9,224 nucleotides of DNA from Deltaproteobacteria bacterium (GCA_019313765.1 JAFDAP010000044.1:1-9224), one strand, 5' to 3'; counted from the stretch's first letter, positions 1 through 6,802 are shown. Notes: generated by a model from the sequence alone, not told the origin. Numbers and translations are program-made.

Positions 1-303
1 CACCAGGTGCGGGTGATGGATTTGATGGAAAGGCTGAAACAGGAAAGGGGCATTACCGTTGTTATGGTATCTCATGATGTGAATCTTGCGGCAATGTACG
101 GGGATCGTCTGCTGCTGCTCAAAGAGGGACAGATCGTAAGCATGGGACTGCCGGAAGAGGTGCTCACATATAAGACCCTGGAGGAGGCATACGGCTGCAA
201 TCTTTTAGTGGATAAAAGCCCGCTGGGTGAGTTTCAAAGAGTGACCCTGGTACCTGGGAAATTCAGAAAAGCCAATATTGAAAACATAAACAGGAGAACC
301 TGA
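1..303 (+). CDS. btuD: Corrinoid/iron-siderophore-type ABC transporter ATPase, C-terminal part (BtuD-like)
   Basis: This is the 3' end of a gene cut by the window edge; the frame is open from base 1 (reading His-Gln-Val-Arg) and stops with TGA at 301-303. The visible 100 residues are the end of an ABC nucleotide-binding domain. ITVVMVSHDVNLAAMYGDR contains the H-loop (switch) histidine, and a typical LLLLKEGQIVSMG strand follows. The Walker A, signature and Walker B motifs lie outside the window. The family (BtuD/FecE/HmuV) powers inner-membrane import of B12, haem or siderophores. Assignment to B12 is inferred from the cobalamin riboswitch, BtuB and BtuF-like genes directly downstream; the fragment alone cannot separate B12 from iron-siderophore importers. 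The GTG at position 7 is an internal codon, not the true start. Confidence 0.82.
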   Translation, partial: HQVRVMDLMERLKQERGITVVMVSHDVNLAAMYGDRLLLLKEGQIVSMGLPEEVLTYKTLEEAYGCNLLVDKSPLGEFQRVTLVPGKFRKANIENINRRT

Positions 304-315
304 GCCACTTTTTTC

Positions 316-341
316 TTGACTTAGGTTCCGCATTTTATAAT
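316..341 (+). promoter_or_regulatory. Putative sigma70-type promoter for the riboswitch leader
   Basis: A TTGACT (316-321) and a TATAAT (336-341) lie just after the ABC ATPase stop codon. The perfect -10 would place the transcript start near 348-350, immediately before the first riboswitch stem at 353, which is where a leader should begin. The spacer between these two boxes is only 14 bp, shorter than the usual 16-18, so the true -35 may be another sequence: TTCTTG at 313-318 gives 17 bp, or TAATAT at 338-343 may act as -10 with 16 bp. The assignment rests on box similarity and position only. Confidence 0.5.
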
Positions 342-352
342 ATTAGATTATT

Positions 353-566
353 CAGGCGCTCATTTTGAGCTTAATAGGGAACCCCGTGAGAGTCGGGGAT
401 GGGCCCGCCGCTGTAACCCCGCCCTTTTCTTTTTAGGAAAAGGGAACTCTTTTAGCCTTTGTGTACCACTGTTCTGATAAATCAGGATGGGAAGGTCGCT
501 AAAAGGGCGGGGGAGTCAGAAGACCTGCCTGGACAAAAGGCGTAACCTTCGTGGACGGGAGGTGCC
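353..566 (+). promoter_or_regulatory. Cobalamin (B12) riboswitch
   Basis: The leader upstream of btuB carries the conserved cobalamin-riboswitch core. It has TTAATAGGGAA (371-381), a GTGAGA hairpin (CCCCG 382-386 with CGGGG 394-398), the CCGCTGTAA segment (408-416) and a B12 box at 513-530 that matches the consensus at all but one position. Closing stem P1 pairs CAGGC 353-357 with GCCTG 527-531. Further stems seen are 417-421 with 508-512, 447-456 with 498-507, and a local hairpin 422-429 with 437-444. A 3' hairpin (ACCT 545-548 with AGGT 560-563, flanked by GGC/GCC) exposes CGGG at 556-559, which can pair with CCCG at 404-407, as in the L5-L13 kissing loop. Binding of cobalamin is expected to switch off downstream transport genes through the adjacent terminator. 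Confidence 0.95.
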
Positions 567-594
567 TTATTCGGATCTTGAGGATAAAAATGGG

Positions 595-635
595 AAATCC
601 CCGGATCGATTCATTTCGGTCCGGGGATTTTTTTT
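595..635 (+). terminator. Intrinsic terminator of the riboswitch (expression platform)
   Basis: A hairpin with arms 595-608 and 617-630 (core CCCCGGA / TCCGGGG, one G-U pair) is followed by eight consecutive T residues at 628-635, the last three of the arm being part of that run. It sits between the aptamer and the btuB start, so the riboswitch most likely works by premature transcription termination when B12 is plentiful. Two alternative pairings that would disrupt it are described in the findings. Confidence 0.88.
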
Positions 636-670
636 GACCCCGGACCTTTAAAAAAATAAAGGGGGTTAAA

Positions 671-2740
671 ATGAAAAAGTGGATGTTTGTATTTGCGCTT
701 ACGGTTTTGCCGGCATTTCCAGGGGTCAGCCTAGCGGAAGAGGAACAGAAGGACAAAAAGATAGTCTCAACCATGGACGAGGTGGTTGTTACGGCAACCA
801 AAACCGAGGAGAAACGTAAAGATATACCCAATTCCTTGATCCTGATGGATGAAATGGACATCGAGGAATCCCCGGCGACCAGCTTAGGCGAGCTTTTGGC
901 CAATGAACTGGGCATTGACTGGAGAACATATGGCAATTACGGCGGGGCTGCACAGGAGATTCAGATCAGGGGCATGAGTGCGGATGGAACCCAGGTCTTT
1001 GTCAACGGCGCAAGAGTCAATTCCCCTTCTCTCGGGGTTGCTGATGTAGGCAGGATTCCCCTGAACAACATCGAGCGGATAGAAGTTGTAAAGGGTCCGG
1101 GATCACTCCTGTACGGGTCCGGTGCCATGGGAGGAACCGTCAATATAATAACAAAAAGACCCCAGAGAGAAAAAATGGACCTGAGAGCCTCGGCGGGATA
1201 TGGCAGTGAGGACACCTATGAGCTTTCGGCCGAGCAGGGGATGTTTGTGTTGAAGGACCTCGGGTATTACATAACTGCAACAAGTCGCAAGACAGACGGA
1301 TTTCGCGACAACGGCGATCTTGATCACAAAGATGTTTCGCTCAAAGTCGTGTTTGACAAGGGCGATATGCTGGGTGTGAGCCTTTACGCGGACTACATCG
1401 ACCGGGACTACGGTGTTCCGGGTGTCAAGCCCCCCAAGGGCACCCGGGACTATTATGTTAACGGGGTAAAATTCTATAATGACGAGGCGGGAAGCCTGGT
1501 CAATCACGGGGCCGACGAGGACTATCATTTCGTTCTCCAGGTCAAGGGAAAACCCGTGACATGGCTGGATTACAATTTCAGGGCCGATCATATGTCCATG
1601 GAAAATTTCTTTTTCCAACGTAATCCTGCCGGCTTTTTGGCAGCATTGCCCGGAGAGGGCACGGAAAGCTGGGTTACCAACGATGTCTCCGGAACCGAGT
1701 TGACTCTGGATTTCAAGCCTTTTAAAGGAGCAAGCATCCTTGTGGGTGGAGAGTACAGGGATTACAAATATGAAAACAAACAAAGGAATTTGGACCAGTT
1801 CGGCGTTCCCTTGCCTGCAACCAAGGTGACGCGCGATTACGATGTGCTGACTAAGGGCGCGTACTCGGAGGCCCAGTACCGACCTTGTAAATTCGTCAAG
1901 TTCCTTGCAGGCTTTAGGCACGAAAACCACTCCAGTTTCGGACATGAGAATCTCCCTCGTTACGGGTTGGTGGTGAACCCCTGGGAGAACGGGGTCCTCA
2001 AGTTCGGCCACGGCAAGCATTTTAAGGCCCCCACTATGAATGATCTCTATTGGCCGGAAGACGACTGGGTGAGGGGCAACCCGGATCTCAAACCGGAAAC
2101 AGGGCGGCACACGGATGCGACTCTTGAGCAGGATTTTCTGGATGGAAAGCTTTTCTTTACGCTCTCCTATTTTGATTGGGACATAAAAGACAAAATTAAC
2201 TGGGCTGAGAACAGAAAGTACCCCACCCTGTTCGGCCTCTTTAAATGGACCCCTTCCAATGTGGACTCCTACAAGGCCCATGGATGGGAGGTAGGCACGA
2301 AAATCGGTCCGTATTATAACATGAGCCTGGATCTTAGTTACACTTACACGGATGCTGTTGAGGAATTGGCAGGGGGTTCTGAGCGGCAGTCAAGGTATAC
2401 GCCAGATCACTACTTCAAGGGGAAATTGACATACTGGAGCGAGATCGGATTGACCGCAACAACCACGGTTCGGTATATGAGTGATCGGCCGGCCGTTTAT
2501 CTGAATATTACCGATACCAAACCGGACTATACTTTGAATTCCAACTGGGTCGTGGACGTGAGCCTGGAGCAGAGGCTCTGGAATCATTGGATCTTCGCCC
2601 TGCAGGCCAACAACCTGTTTGACAAAGAATATGAAACCTACGCTGCTAACTTCACGGATATACCAACCGGAACCACAACCAGAGAAGGCTTTCCGGGGGC
2701 AGGGCGATCTGTCTTTTTCAGAGCAACGTTTGAATATTAA
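671..2740 (+). CDS. btuB: TonB-dependent outer-membrane corrinoid receptor (BtuB-like)
   Basis: This 689-residue protein is an outer-membrane TonB-gated channel, here very likely for cobalamin or other corrinoids. A signal peptide covers residues 1-22 (hydrophobic core, then SLA before the acidic mature end). The TonB box is DEVVVTATK at 36-44, which contacts the periplasmic C-terminal domain of TonB. The plug domain spans about 48-164, with the typical motifs IQIRG, QVFVNGARV, IERIEVVKGPGSLLYGSG (134-151) and GGTVNIIT. The rest is a 22-strand-type barrel; it contains NNLFDKEYETY and ends in an aromatic residue (FEY), as outer-membrane barrels do. The ATG at 671 follows a GGGGG stretch at 661-665. 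Substrate assignment comes from the cobalamin riboswitch immediately upstream and the corrinoid genes downstream; the sequence itself only proves a TonB-dependent receptor. E. coli BtuB is shorter, about 610 residues. Confidence 0.92.
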   Translation: MKKWMFVFALTVLPAFPGVSLAEEEQKDKKIVSTMDEVVVTATKTEEKRKDIPNSLILMDEMDIEESPATSLGELLANELGIDWRTYGNYGGAAQEIQIRGMSADGTQVFVNGARVNSPSLGVADVGRIPLNNIERIEVVKGPGSLLYGSGAMGGTVNIITKRPQREKMDLRASAGYGSEDTYELSAEQGMFVLKDLGYYITATSRKTDGFRDNGDLDHKDVSLKVVFDKGDMLGVSLYADYIDRDYGVPGVKPPKGTRDYYVNGVKFYNDEAGSLVNHGADEDYHFVLQVKGKPVTWLDYNFRADHMSMENFFFQRNPAGFLAALPGEGTESWVTNDVSGTELTLDFKPFKGASILVGGEYRDYKYENKQRNLDQFGVPLPATKVTRDYDVLTKGAYSEAQYRPCKFVKFLAGFRHENHSSFGHENLPRYGLVVNPWENGVLKFGHGKHFKAPTMNDLYWPEDDWVRGNPDLKPETGRHTDATLEQDFLDGKLFFTLSYFDWDIKDKINWAENRKYPTLFGLFKWTPSNVDSYKAHGWEVGTKIGPYYNMSLDLSYTYTDAVEELAGGSERQSRYTPDHYFKGKLTYWSEIGLTATTTVRYMSDRPAVYLNITDTKPDYTLNSNWVVDVSLEQRLWNHWIFALQANNLFDKEYETYAANFTDIPTGTTTREGFPGAGRSVFFRATFEY

Positions 2741-2768
2741 ATTGAATTGATTGCCATTTACAGGTTAT

Positions 2769-2820
2769 AAATGACCTCACGGTAGAGCCATTTTTGAACT
2801 TGCCGTGGGGTTATTTTATT
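2769..2820 (+). terminator. Hairpin terminator after btuB
   Basis: Arms 2769-2783 and 2802-2816 pair over about 15 bp with a few G-U pairs (core ACCTCACGG with CCGTGGGGT) around an 18-nt loop. An A-rich stretch lies on the 5' side and a T-rich stretch (TTATTTTATT) on the 3' side, so it could work in either direction. It would end or reduce the btuB transcript before the next gene. The U-tract is interrupted by A residues, so readthrough is possible. Confidence 0.62.
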
Positions 2821-2840
2821 ATCAGGAAATATCTTTTTAT

Positions 2841-2869
2841 TTGGCAACATGGGACCTCATTTTTTGAAT
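2841..2869 (+). promoter_or_regulatory. Possible promoter upstream of the btuF-cbiZ fusion
   Basis: TTGGCA (2841-2846) and TTGAAT (2864-2869) are spaced by exactly 17 bp and lie between the post-btuB hairpin and the next start codon. The -35 matches 5 of 6 and the -10 matches 4 of 6 of the sigma70 consensus. No second riboswitch is visible here. The region is AT-rich, so chance matches are likely. Confidence 0.33.
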
Positions 2870-2906
2870 AAAACCGGCTTTAAAAAAGAAGGGAGAAGGT
2901 AGAGAT

Positions 2907-4934
2907 ATGAAATCGGCAAGGCCATCCAATCACAAAAAACCTGCACTATTATTCTTCGTCTTTGTTTTTGCCATTGTCTTGATTGCTGCCCCGGTGTTTT
3001 CCTTCCCGGTAAATATTATTGATGCCGGCGGAAATAATATCACCATTAATAAAAAACCTTCAAGGGTGGTATCATTGATGCCTTCCGTTACCGAGATCAT
3101 ATTCAAGCTCGGGGCCGGTGATACGGTTAAGGCAGTCACATACCACGACACATATCCCCCTGATGCGGCTACCAAGAAGATTGTCGGGGGCTTTTTTTCA
3201 CCGTCCCTTAAGGCCATTGAAGCAATAAAGCCGGACGTGATCTTTTGTTCCCGTTTTCATAAAAAGGTAAAGGAAAGATTTGGCAACGGAAGATGCCGGC
3301 TAATCAACCTTGAGACAGATTCCATAGCCGATAGTTATAAGAATATTCGTCTGTTAGGAAGAATTTTTGATAAAGAAAATGAAGCTCGCGAGATAATCGA
3401 AAAGATAAAGAGCGAGCTTGAAACTATTGCTAAGAAGGTTGCCCGGATACCGCAATCAAAAAGAAAAAGGGTTATACGTCTTATGGGACGCGACCCGGTT
3501 ATGACCCCGGGCGATGATTCATTCCAAAATGAGATGATCAGGGCCGCGGGCGGGATTCCCCCTGAGCTCGGCAAAAAGGGGAATATTGTGGTCATCACCA
3601 AAGAGGAGTGGGTAAGGTTCAACCCGCAGGTTATATATGGTTGCGGCGGTGACAGGGAAACGGCTAAGAAGTTTTTCAATAGCCCTGGATGGAAGGACGT
3701 GGATGCCGTGAAGAATGGCAGGATATTTTATTTCCCTTGTGACCTGACCTGCAGGGCATCCACCAATACCGGTTATTTTGTGTCCTGGCTCGCGTCAAGA
3801 ATTTACACTGATGAGTTTTCAAAAAAAGAAGATCAGGTCCTTGAAGAAAAGATATTCAAGTCGCGCAAGCTTGATCTCGATTTCGATTACATAAAAGATG
3901 TACTCATTTCTTATAGCCACATACATGATTTTTTAAACAAAACCCTGATTATTGATTTTAAGGGGCCTTTGTCAGTAGTCTCTACTCTTGATGGACAGCG
4001 TAAAGGAATAGAATCGGTTGGAAATCACTACTCCCCCCCGCCCTGCTGGAGAATAGGTCATAAGTCCGGCTTGAGCAGTGTGAGAAAACGGGTATATGGG
4101 GTTATTAACAAATCAGAGGAAACCTCCAGCTTTCTTTTTACCGGCGCGGACATGGACAACCTGAGTATTAAGCGGGAGAAGTTCAGGGAGATGGAGGTAT
4201 GCGCCTTAGTAACGGCAGGTGTGAAGTCAAATGCGGTCAGGATGTCCAAAGATGAGGGAAGATTCTATGAACCCGGAACCATCAATATCATCCTTTTGCC
4301 CAACGTGAAATTAACACCGAGGGCTATGACCAGGGCTATTATCAGCGCCACCGAGGCCAAGACCGCGGCCCTCCAGGACCTTGATGTTAGAAGCGCCTAT
4401 TCACCGCTGGCTAACCAGGCAACGGGGACAGGAACCGACAATATAATCGTGGTCCGGGGGACAGGCATTGAGATTGACATTGCGGGCGGCCATTCAAAGA
4501 TAGGGGAACTGATTGCGAAAGCAGTCTACGAAGGCGTGAAAGAGGCAATCTTTAAACAAAATGGTCTCCTTGATAAACGCAACGTGTTCCAGCGTTTAAA
4601 AGATAGAAATATCAGCCTATTTGGATTAGTATCATTAGATGAATGTGAATGTGGCGTTGAAAGGTCTGATCTTGTGGCCCAATTTGAAGAGATACTTCTT
4701 CAACCGCGTTATGCCTCGTTTGTTAAATCGTCTTTCACCCTGAGTGATGATTATGAGGGAGGGCTGGTTGACGACTTGAGCAACTATGAACTATGGTGCA
4801 AAAATGTAGCAGGGGAAATCGCAGGGAAAGAGATTGAAGTTATACTCGATCTTATAGCCTTTGATAACATACCGGTTGTCCTGAGGATGGCTTTGAATTC
4901 CATACTTAATGGAATCTATTACAGGACGTATTGA
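2907..4934 (+). CDS. Exported BtuF-CbiZ fusion: corrinoid-binding protein joined to adenosylcobinamide amidohydrolase
   Basis: This is one uninterrupted 675-residue frame with at least three parts. Residues 1-32 form a signal peptide (basic start, hydrophobic stretch 13-31, VFS before the mature end) with no lipobox cysteine. Residues about 45-305 are a BtuF-type periplasmic binding domain: RVVSLMPSVTEIIFKLGAGD (53-72), the LKAIEAIKPDVIF strand-helix (101-113) and a second lobe with FNPQVIYGCGG. By eye, Glu105 and Glu233 fall where E. coli BtuF has the two glutamates that dock on BtuC. Residues about 345-548 are a CbiZ domain (EC 3.5.1.90): LVTAGVKSNAVR (434-445), GTINIILLPN (457-466), ATEAKTAAL, NQATGTGTD (503-511) and GGHSKIGELI (527-536). 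Known CbiZ removes aminopropanol from adenosylcobinamide, or the nucleotide loop from pseudo-B12, giving adenosylcobyric acid. Residues about 549-675 are a tail I do not recognise. GGGAGAAGG precedes the ATG; exbB begins 12 bases after the stop. Confidence 0.9.
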   Translation: MKSARPSNHKKPALLFFVFVFAIVLIAAPVFSFPVNIIDAGGNNITINKKPSRVVSLMPSVTEIIFKLGAGDTVKAVTYHDTYPPDAATKKIVGGFFSPSLKAIEAIKPDVIFCSRFHKKVKERFGNGRCRLINLETDSIADSYKNIRLLGRIFDKENEAREIIEKIKSELETIAKKVARIPQSKRKRVIRLMGRDPVMTPGDDSFQNEMIRAAGGIPPELGKKGNIVVITKEEWVRFNPQVIYGCGGDRETAKKFFNSPGWKDVDAVKNGRIFYFPCDLTCRASTNTGYFVSWLASRIYTDEFSKKEDQVLEEKIFKSRKLDLDFDYIKDVLISYSHIHDFLNKTLIIDFKGPLSVVSTLDGQRKGIESVGNHYSPPPCWRIGHKSGLSSVRKRVYGVINKSEETSSFLFTGADMDNLSIKREKFREMEVCALVTAGVKSNAVRMSKDEGRFYEPGTINIILLPNVKLTPRAMTRAIISATEAKTAALQDLDVRSAYSPLANQATGTGTDNIIVVRGTGIEIDIAGGHSKIGELIAKAVYEGVKEAIFKQNGLLDKRNVFQRLKDRNISLFGLVSLDECECGVERSDLVAQFEEILLQPRYASFVKSSFTLSDDYEGGLVDDLSNYELWCKNVAGEIAGKEIEVILDLIAFDNIPVVLRMALNSILNGIYYRTY

Positions 4935-4946
4935 GAGGAAAAGAAT

Positions 4947-5573
4947 ATGTTGAATATTTTTATAAAAGGCGGGCCGGTAATGTACCCGCTTCTGGCCTGT
5001 TCGATTATTTCGCTTACCGTGATCATAGAGCGGTTTTTCTTCTGGATAAGGGTGTCTGTGTATCATAACCAGTCCCTTGTGGATAACATCCTTGAACTGT
5101 GCAGGGCAGGGGATTGGGAGTCGGTGAAAGCAAAGGCGACCGGGTCTAAAGACCACATTATCAGAATCCTCGTAACCGGTATCCTTCATAGACAATTTTC
5201 CATGGCCAAGGCCATGGAATCGGCCGCGGCCGAAGAGATAAAAAAGATGCGCAGATATATGAGAGTGCTGGATACAATGATAACCGTGGCCCCCCTTTTG
5301 GGTATTTTCGGAACCGTTATCGGGATCATTACGTCGTTTGAGATTTTAGGATCAGCAGGCATCGAACACCCCGAGGCCGTTACTGCCGGAATTGCCCAGG
5401 CCCTGATTACCACGGCAACCGGGCTCGGGATTGCCATCCTTACGGTCTTTCCCTACAATTATTTTAATTCAAATGTTGAATATGCGGCCCTTGCCATCGA
5501 AAAATACGCAACAAGCCTCGAGATCGTATACGAGAAACTGCCCGAGGCTTCGGACAAACAGGTTGGAGGTTAA
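4947..5573 (+). CDS. exbB: ExbB-family proton-channel subunit (MotA/TolQ/ExbB)
   Basis: A 208-residue inner-membrane protein that with ExbD converts the proton-motive force into work on TonB. Three membrane segments are visible at about 11-33, 113-135 and 155-175, with the long cytoplasmic part between the first two, the ExbB layout. Family signatures are TVAPLLGIFGTVIGII (113-128) and ALITTATGLGIAI (152-164) followed by P169 and N171. E. coli ExbB is about 244 residues, so this is a compact member. The ATG at 4947 lies 12 bases after the fusion gene's stop and follows GAGAGG, so the two are probably translated from one message. TolQ is the main alternative, but the neighbouring tonB and btuB favour ExbB. 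Confidence 0.92.
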   Translation: MLNIFIKGGPVMYPLLACSIISLTVIIERFFFWIRVSVYHNQSLVDNILELCRAGDWESVKAKATGSKDHIIRILVTGILHRQFSMAKAMESAAAEEIKKMRRYMRVLDTMITVAPLLGIFGTVIGIITSFEILGSAGIEHPEAVTAGIAQALITTATGLGIAILTVFPYNYFNSNVEYAALAIEKYATSLEIVYEKLPEASDKQVGG

Positions 5574-5576
5574 ATA

Positions 5577-5978
5577 GTGAAACTCAACCTGGACATACAG
5601 AGAAAGGCCCGCATTGAAATGCTCCCGCTGATCGATATTGTTTTCCTGCTCCTTGTGTTTTTTATTTACGCCATGCTCTCCATGGCCGTGCACCGGGGGC
5701 TGCCGGTTGTGCTTCCTGCCTCTTCTACCGCAAAAATTGATAAGCACTTAGTGTTATCCGTGACAGTAAAAACAGACGGGACAATTTATGTTGATAAAAA
5801 ACAGGTCACTCTGAAAGATTTGGCAGGATTTTTGGAAACAAAAACCAAAGGGAGCAAAAAACCCGGTGTCCTGCTCTTTGCCGACCGCAACCTGTCATAC
5901 CAGAAGCTATTTCGAGTCTTAGATCAAATCAGGAGCGCGGGACTCAGTCGAATATCCCTCCAGGCAGAGGCGGATTAG
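5577..5978 (+). CDS. exbD: ExbD-family energy-transducing protein
   Basis: A 133-residue protein with a short cytoplasmic start, one membrane helix (about 16-36) and a periplasmic domain, as in ExbD/TolR. MLPLIDIVFLLLVFF (15-29) carries the conserved membrane aspartate, here Asp20, which is needed for proton translocation in the family. The periplasmic part includes VTVKTDGTIYVDKKQV and LLFADRNLSYQKLFRVLDQI, typical of ExbD. The start codon is GTG at 5577, chosen because GGAGG at 5565-5569, inside the end of exbB, lies seven bases upstream; only three bases separate it from the exbB stop, so the two are likely translationally coupled and made in a fixed ratio. Confidence 0.92.
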   Translation: MKLNLDIQRKARIEMLPLIDIVFLLLVFFIYAMLSMAVHRGLPVVLPASSTAKIDKHLVLSVTVKTDGTIYVDKKQVTLKDLAGFLETKTKGSKKPGVLLFADRNLSYQKLFRVLDQIRSAGLSRISLQAEAD

Positions 5979-6012
5979 GAATCGAAGAATTTAGGTCTAT
6001 TGGGTAATTGTT

Positions 6013-6738
6013 TTGAAACGTATGCTGTTCGCTGCTATACTGGCTCTTGGAATACACGGACTCCTTTTTGGAATGGAGTTTAGTTGGCTTCGAAATAAAA
6101 TCCCTCACAGACCAAAGACCCGCACCCTGACAATGAGTTTGGCATATCTTGAACCACAAAAGGCGAAACCGAAACATGTCATAAAAAAACCTGACATCCC
6201 GGCAAAAAAGATTGTACTTCCCAAAAAAAAGGTCAAAAAAAATAGACCAAAGCCCATCCCAAAGCCAGAACCACAAGAAAAGGTCTTAAAGCCCCCTGAA
6301 ATCGATAAAGCTCCCGCAAAACCGACACCTTCGCCTGAGCCCGAAGAGACTGAAGTAGTGAAAGAACCTGATGATTTAAGTCCTGCATTTACAGAGGATA
6401 TTATAAAGGAAGATGTTTCAATGGTGATCGACGGAGGCGTGGGAGCGCCGGATGTGCCGGTCGTGCGGGAAGCTATGCCGCTATATCGAATAAATCCTGC
6501 CCCCAAATATCCCAGGATTGCCAGGAGAAGGGGGTATCAAGGCACTGTGATTCTTGAGGTCCTGGTTGATCGAGATGGCAGGGTTGGAGACCAGCGGATA
6601 TCCGAGTCCAGTGGATATTCGATTCTGGACAGGGCGGCAATGGCCTCGGTGAAAGGCTGGGCTTTTGTGCCCGGAATGAGAGGTGATCAAAAGGTGGAGA
6701 TGTGGGTCAGAGTTCCTATCCGTTTCCAGTTGAACTAA
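6013..6738 (+). CDS. tonB: TonB energy-transducing protein
   Basis: A 241-residue TonB that would link the ExbB-ExbD motor to the TonB box of BtuB. Residues about 4-20 form the N-terminal membrane anchor with a histidine (His15), matching the functionally important membrane histidine of E. coli TonB. Residues about 50-115 are a Lys/Pro/Glu-rich periplasmic spacer (repeated KP, PKP and EPE units). The C-terminal domain (about 150-241) has KYPRIARRRGYQGTVILEV, then VDRDGRVGDQRISESSG and the WAFVPG...VRVPIRFQL ending typical of the TonB_C fold. The start is probably TTG at 6013, which keeps the basic N-terminus; ATG at 6022 is an alternative, and no strong ribosome site decides between them. It follows exbD by 34 bases and shares its direction, so it is probably in the same operon. 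Confidence 0.92.
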   Translation: MKRMLFAAILALGIHGLLFGMEFSWLRNKIPHRPKTRTLTMSLAYLEPQKAKPKHVIKKPDIPAKKIVLPKKKVKKNRPKPIPKPEPQEKVLKPPEIDKAPAKPTPSPEPEETEVVKEPDDLSPAFTEDIIKEDVSMVIDGGVGAPDVPVVREAMPLYRINPAPKYPRIARRRGYQGTVILEVLVDRDGRVGDQRISESSGYSILDRAAMASVKGWAFVPGMRGDQKVEMWVRVPIRFQLN

Positions 6739-6762
6739 AATCGATAGATTTTATGATTTTCA

Positions 6763-6791
6763 CTACATGTAGCGCAGGGCTTCAGCCCTGC
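6763..6791. repeat. Tandem palindromes, REP-like (CTACATGTAG plus GCAGGGC-TTCA-GCCCTGC)
   Basis: Two perfect inverted repeats lie side by side between tonB and cobQ: the 10-bp palindrome CTACATGTAG (6763-6772) and a 7-bp stem with a TTCA loop (6774-6791). The second has no U-tract after it, so it is not a standard terminator. Its form (GTAGCGCAGGGCTTCAGCCC and its complement half) resembles the short interspersed palindromes found in many copies in some environmental genomes. Copy number cannot be judged from this window. Confidence 0.6.
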
Positions 6792-6802
6792 ATATTGAGG
6801 TC

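Noticed and set aside
417..512. A 12-bp perfect pairing (417-428 with 501-512) as a separate long hairpin.
   Set aside because: It is explained by the riboswitch fold, where the same bases are shared between shorter stems (417-421/508-512, 422-429/437-444 and 447-456/498-507).
499..936. A minus-strand open frame across the riboswitch and the btuB start.
   Set aside because: It overlaps the conserved riboswitch and the signal-peptide coding region, and its translation shows no protein family features.
1103..2281. A 392-codon open frame on the minus strand opposite btuB.
   Set aside because: It lies wholly inside a well-supported receptor gene, has no recognisable domain and reads as a codon-bias shadow of the barrel-coding sequence.
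6774..6791. The GCAGGGC/GCCCTGC hairpin as a terminator after tonB.
   Set aside because: No run of T follows it; an interspersed palindromic repeat is the better explanation.
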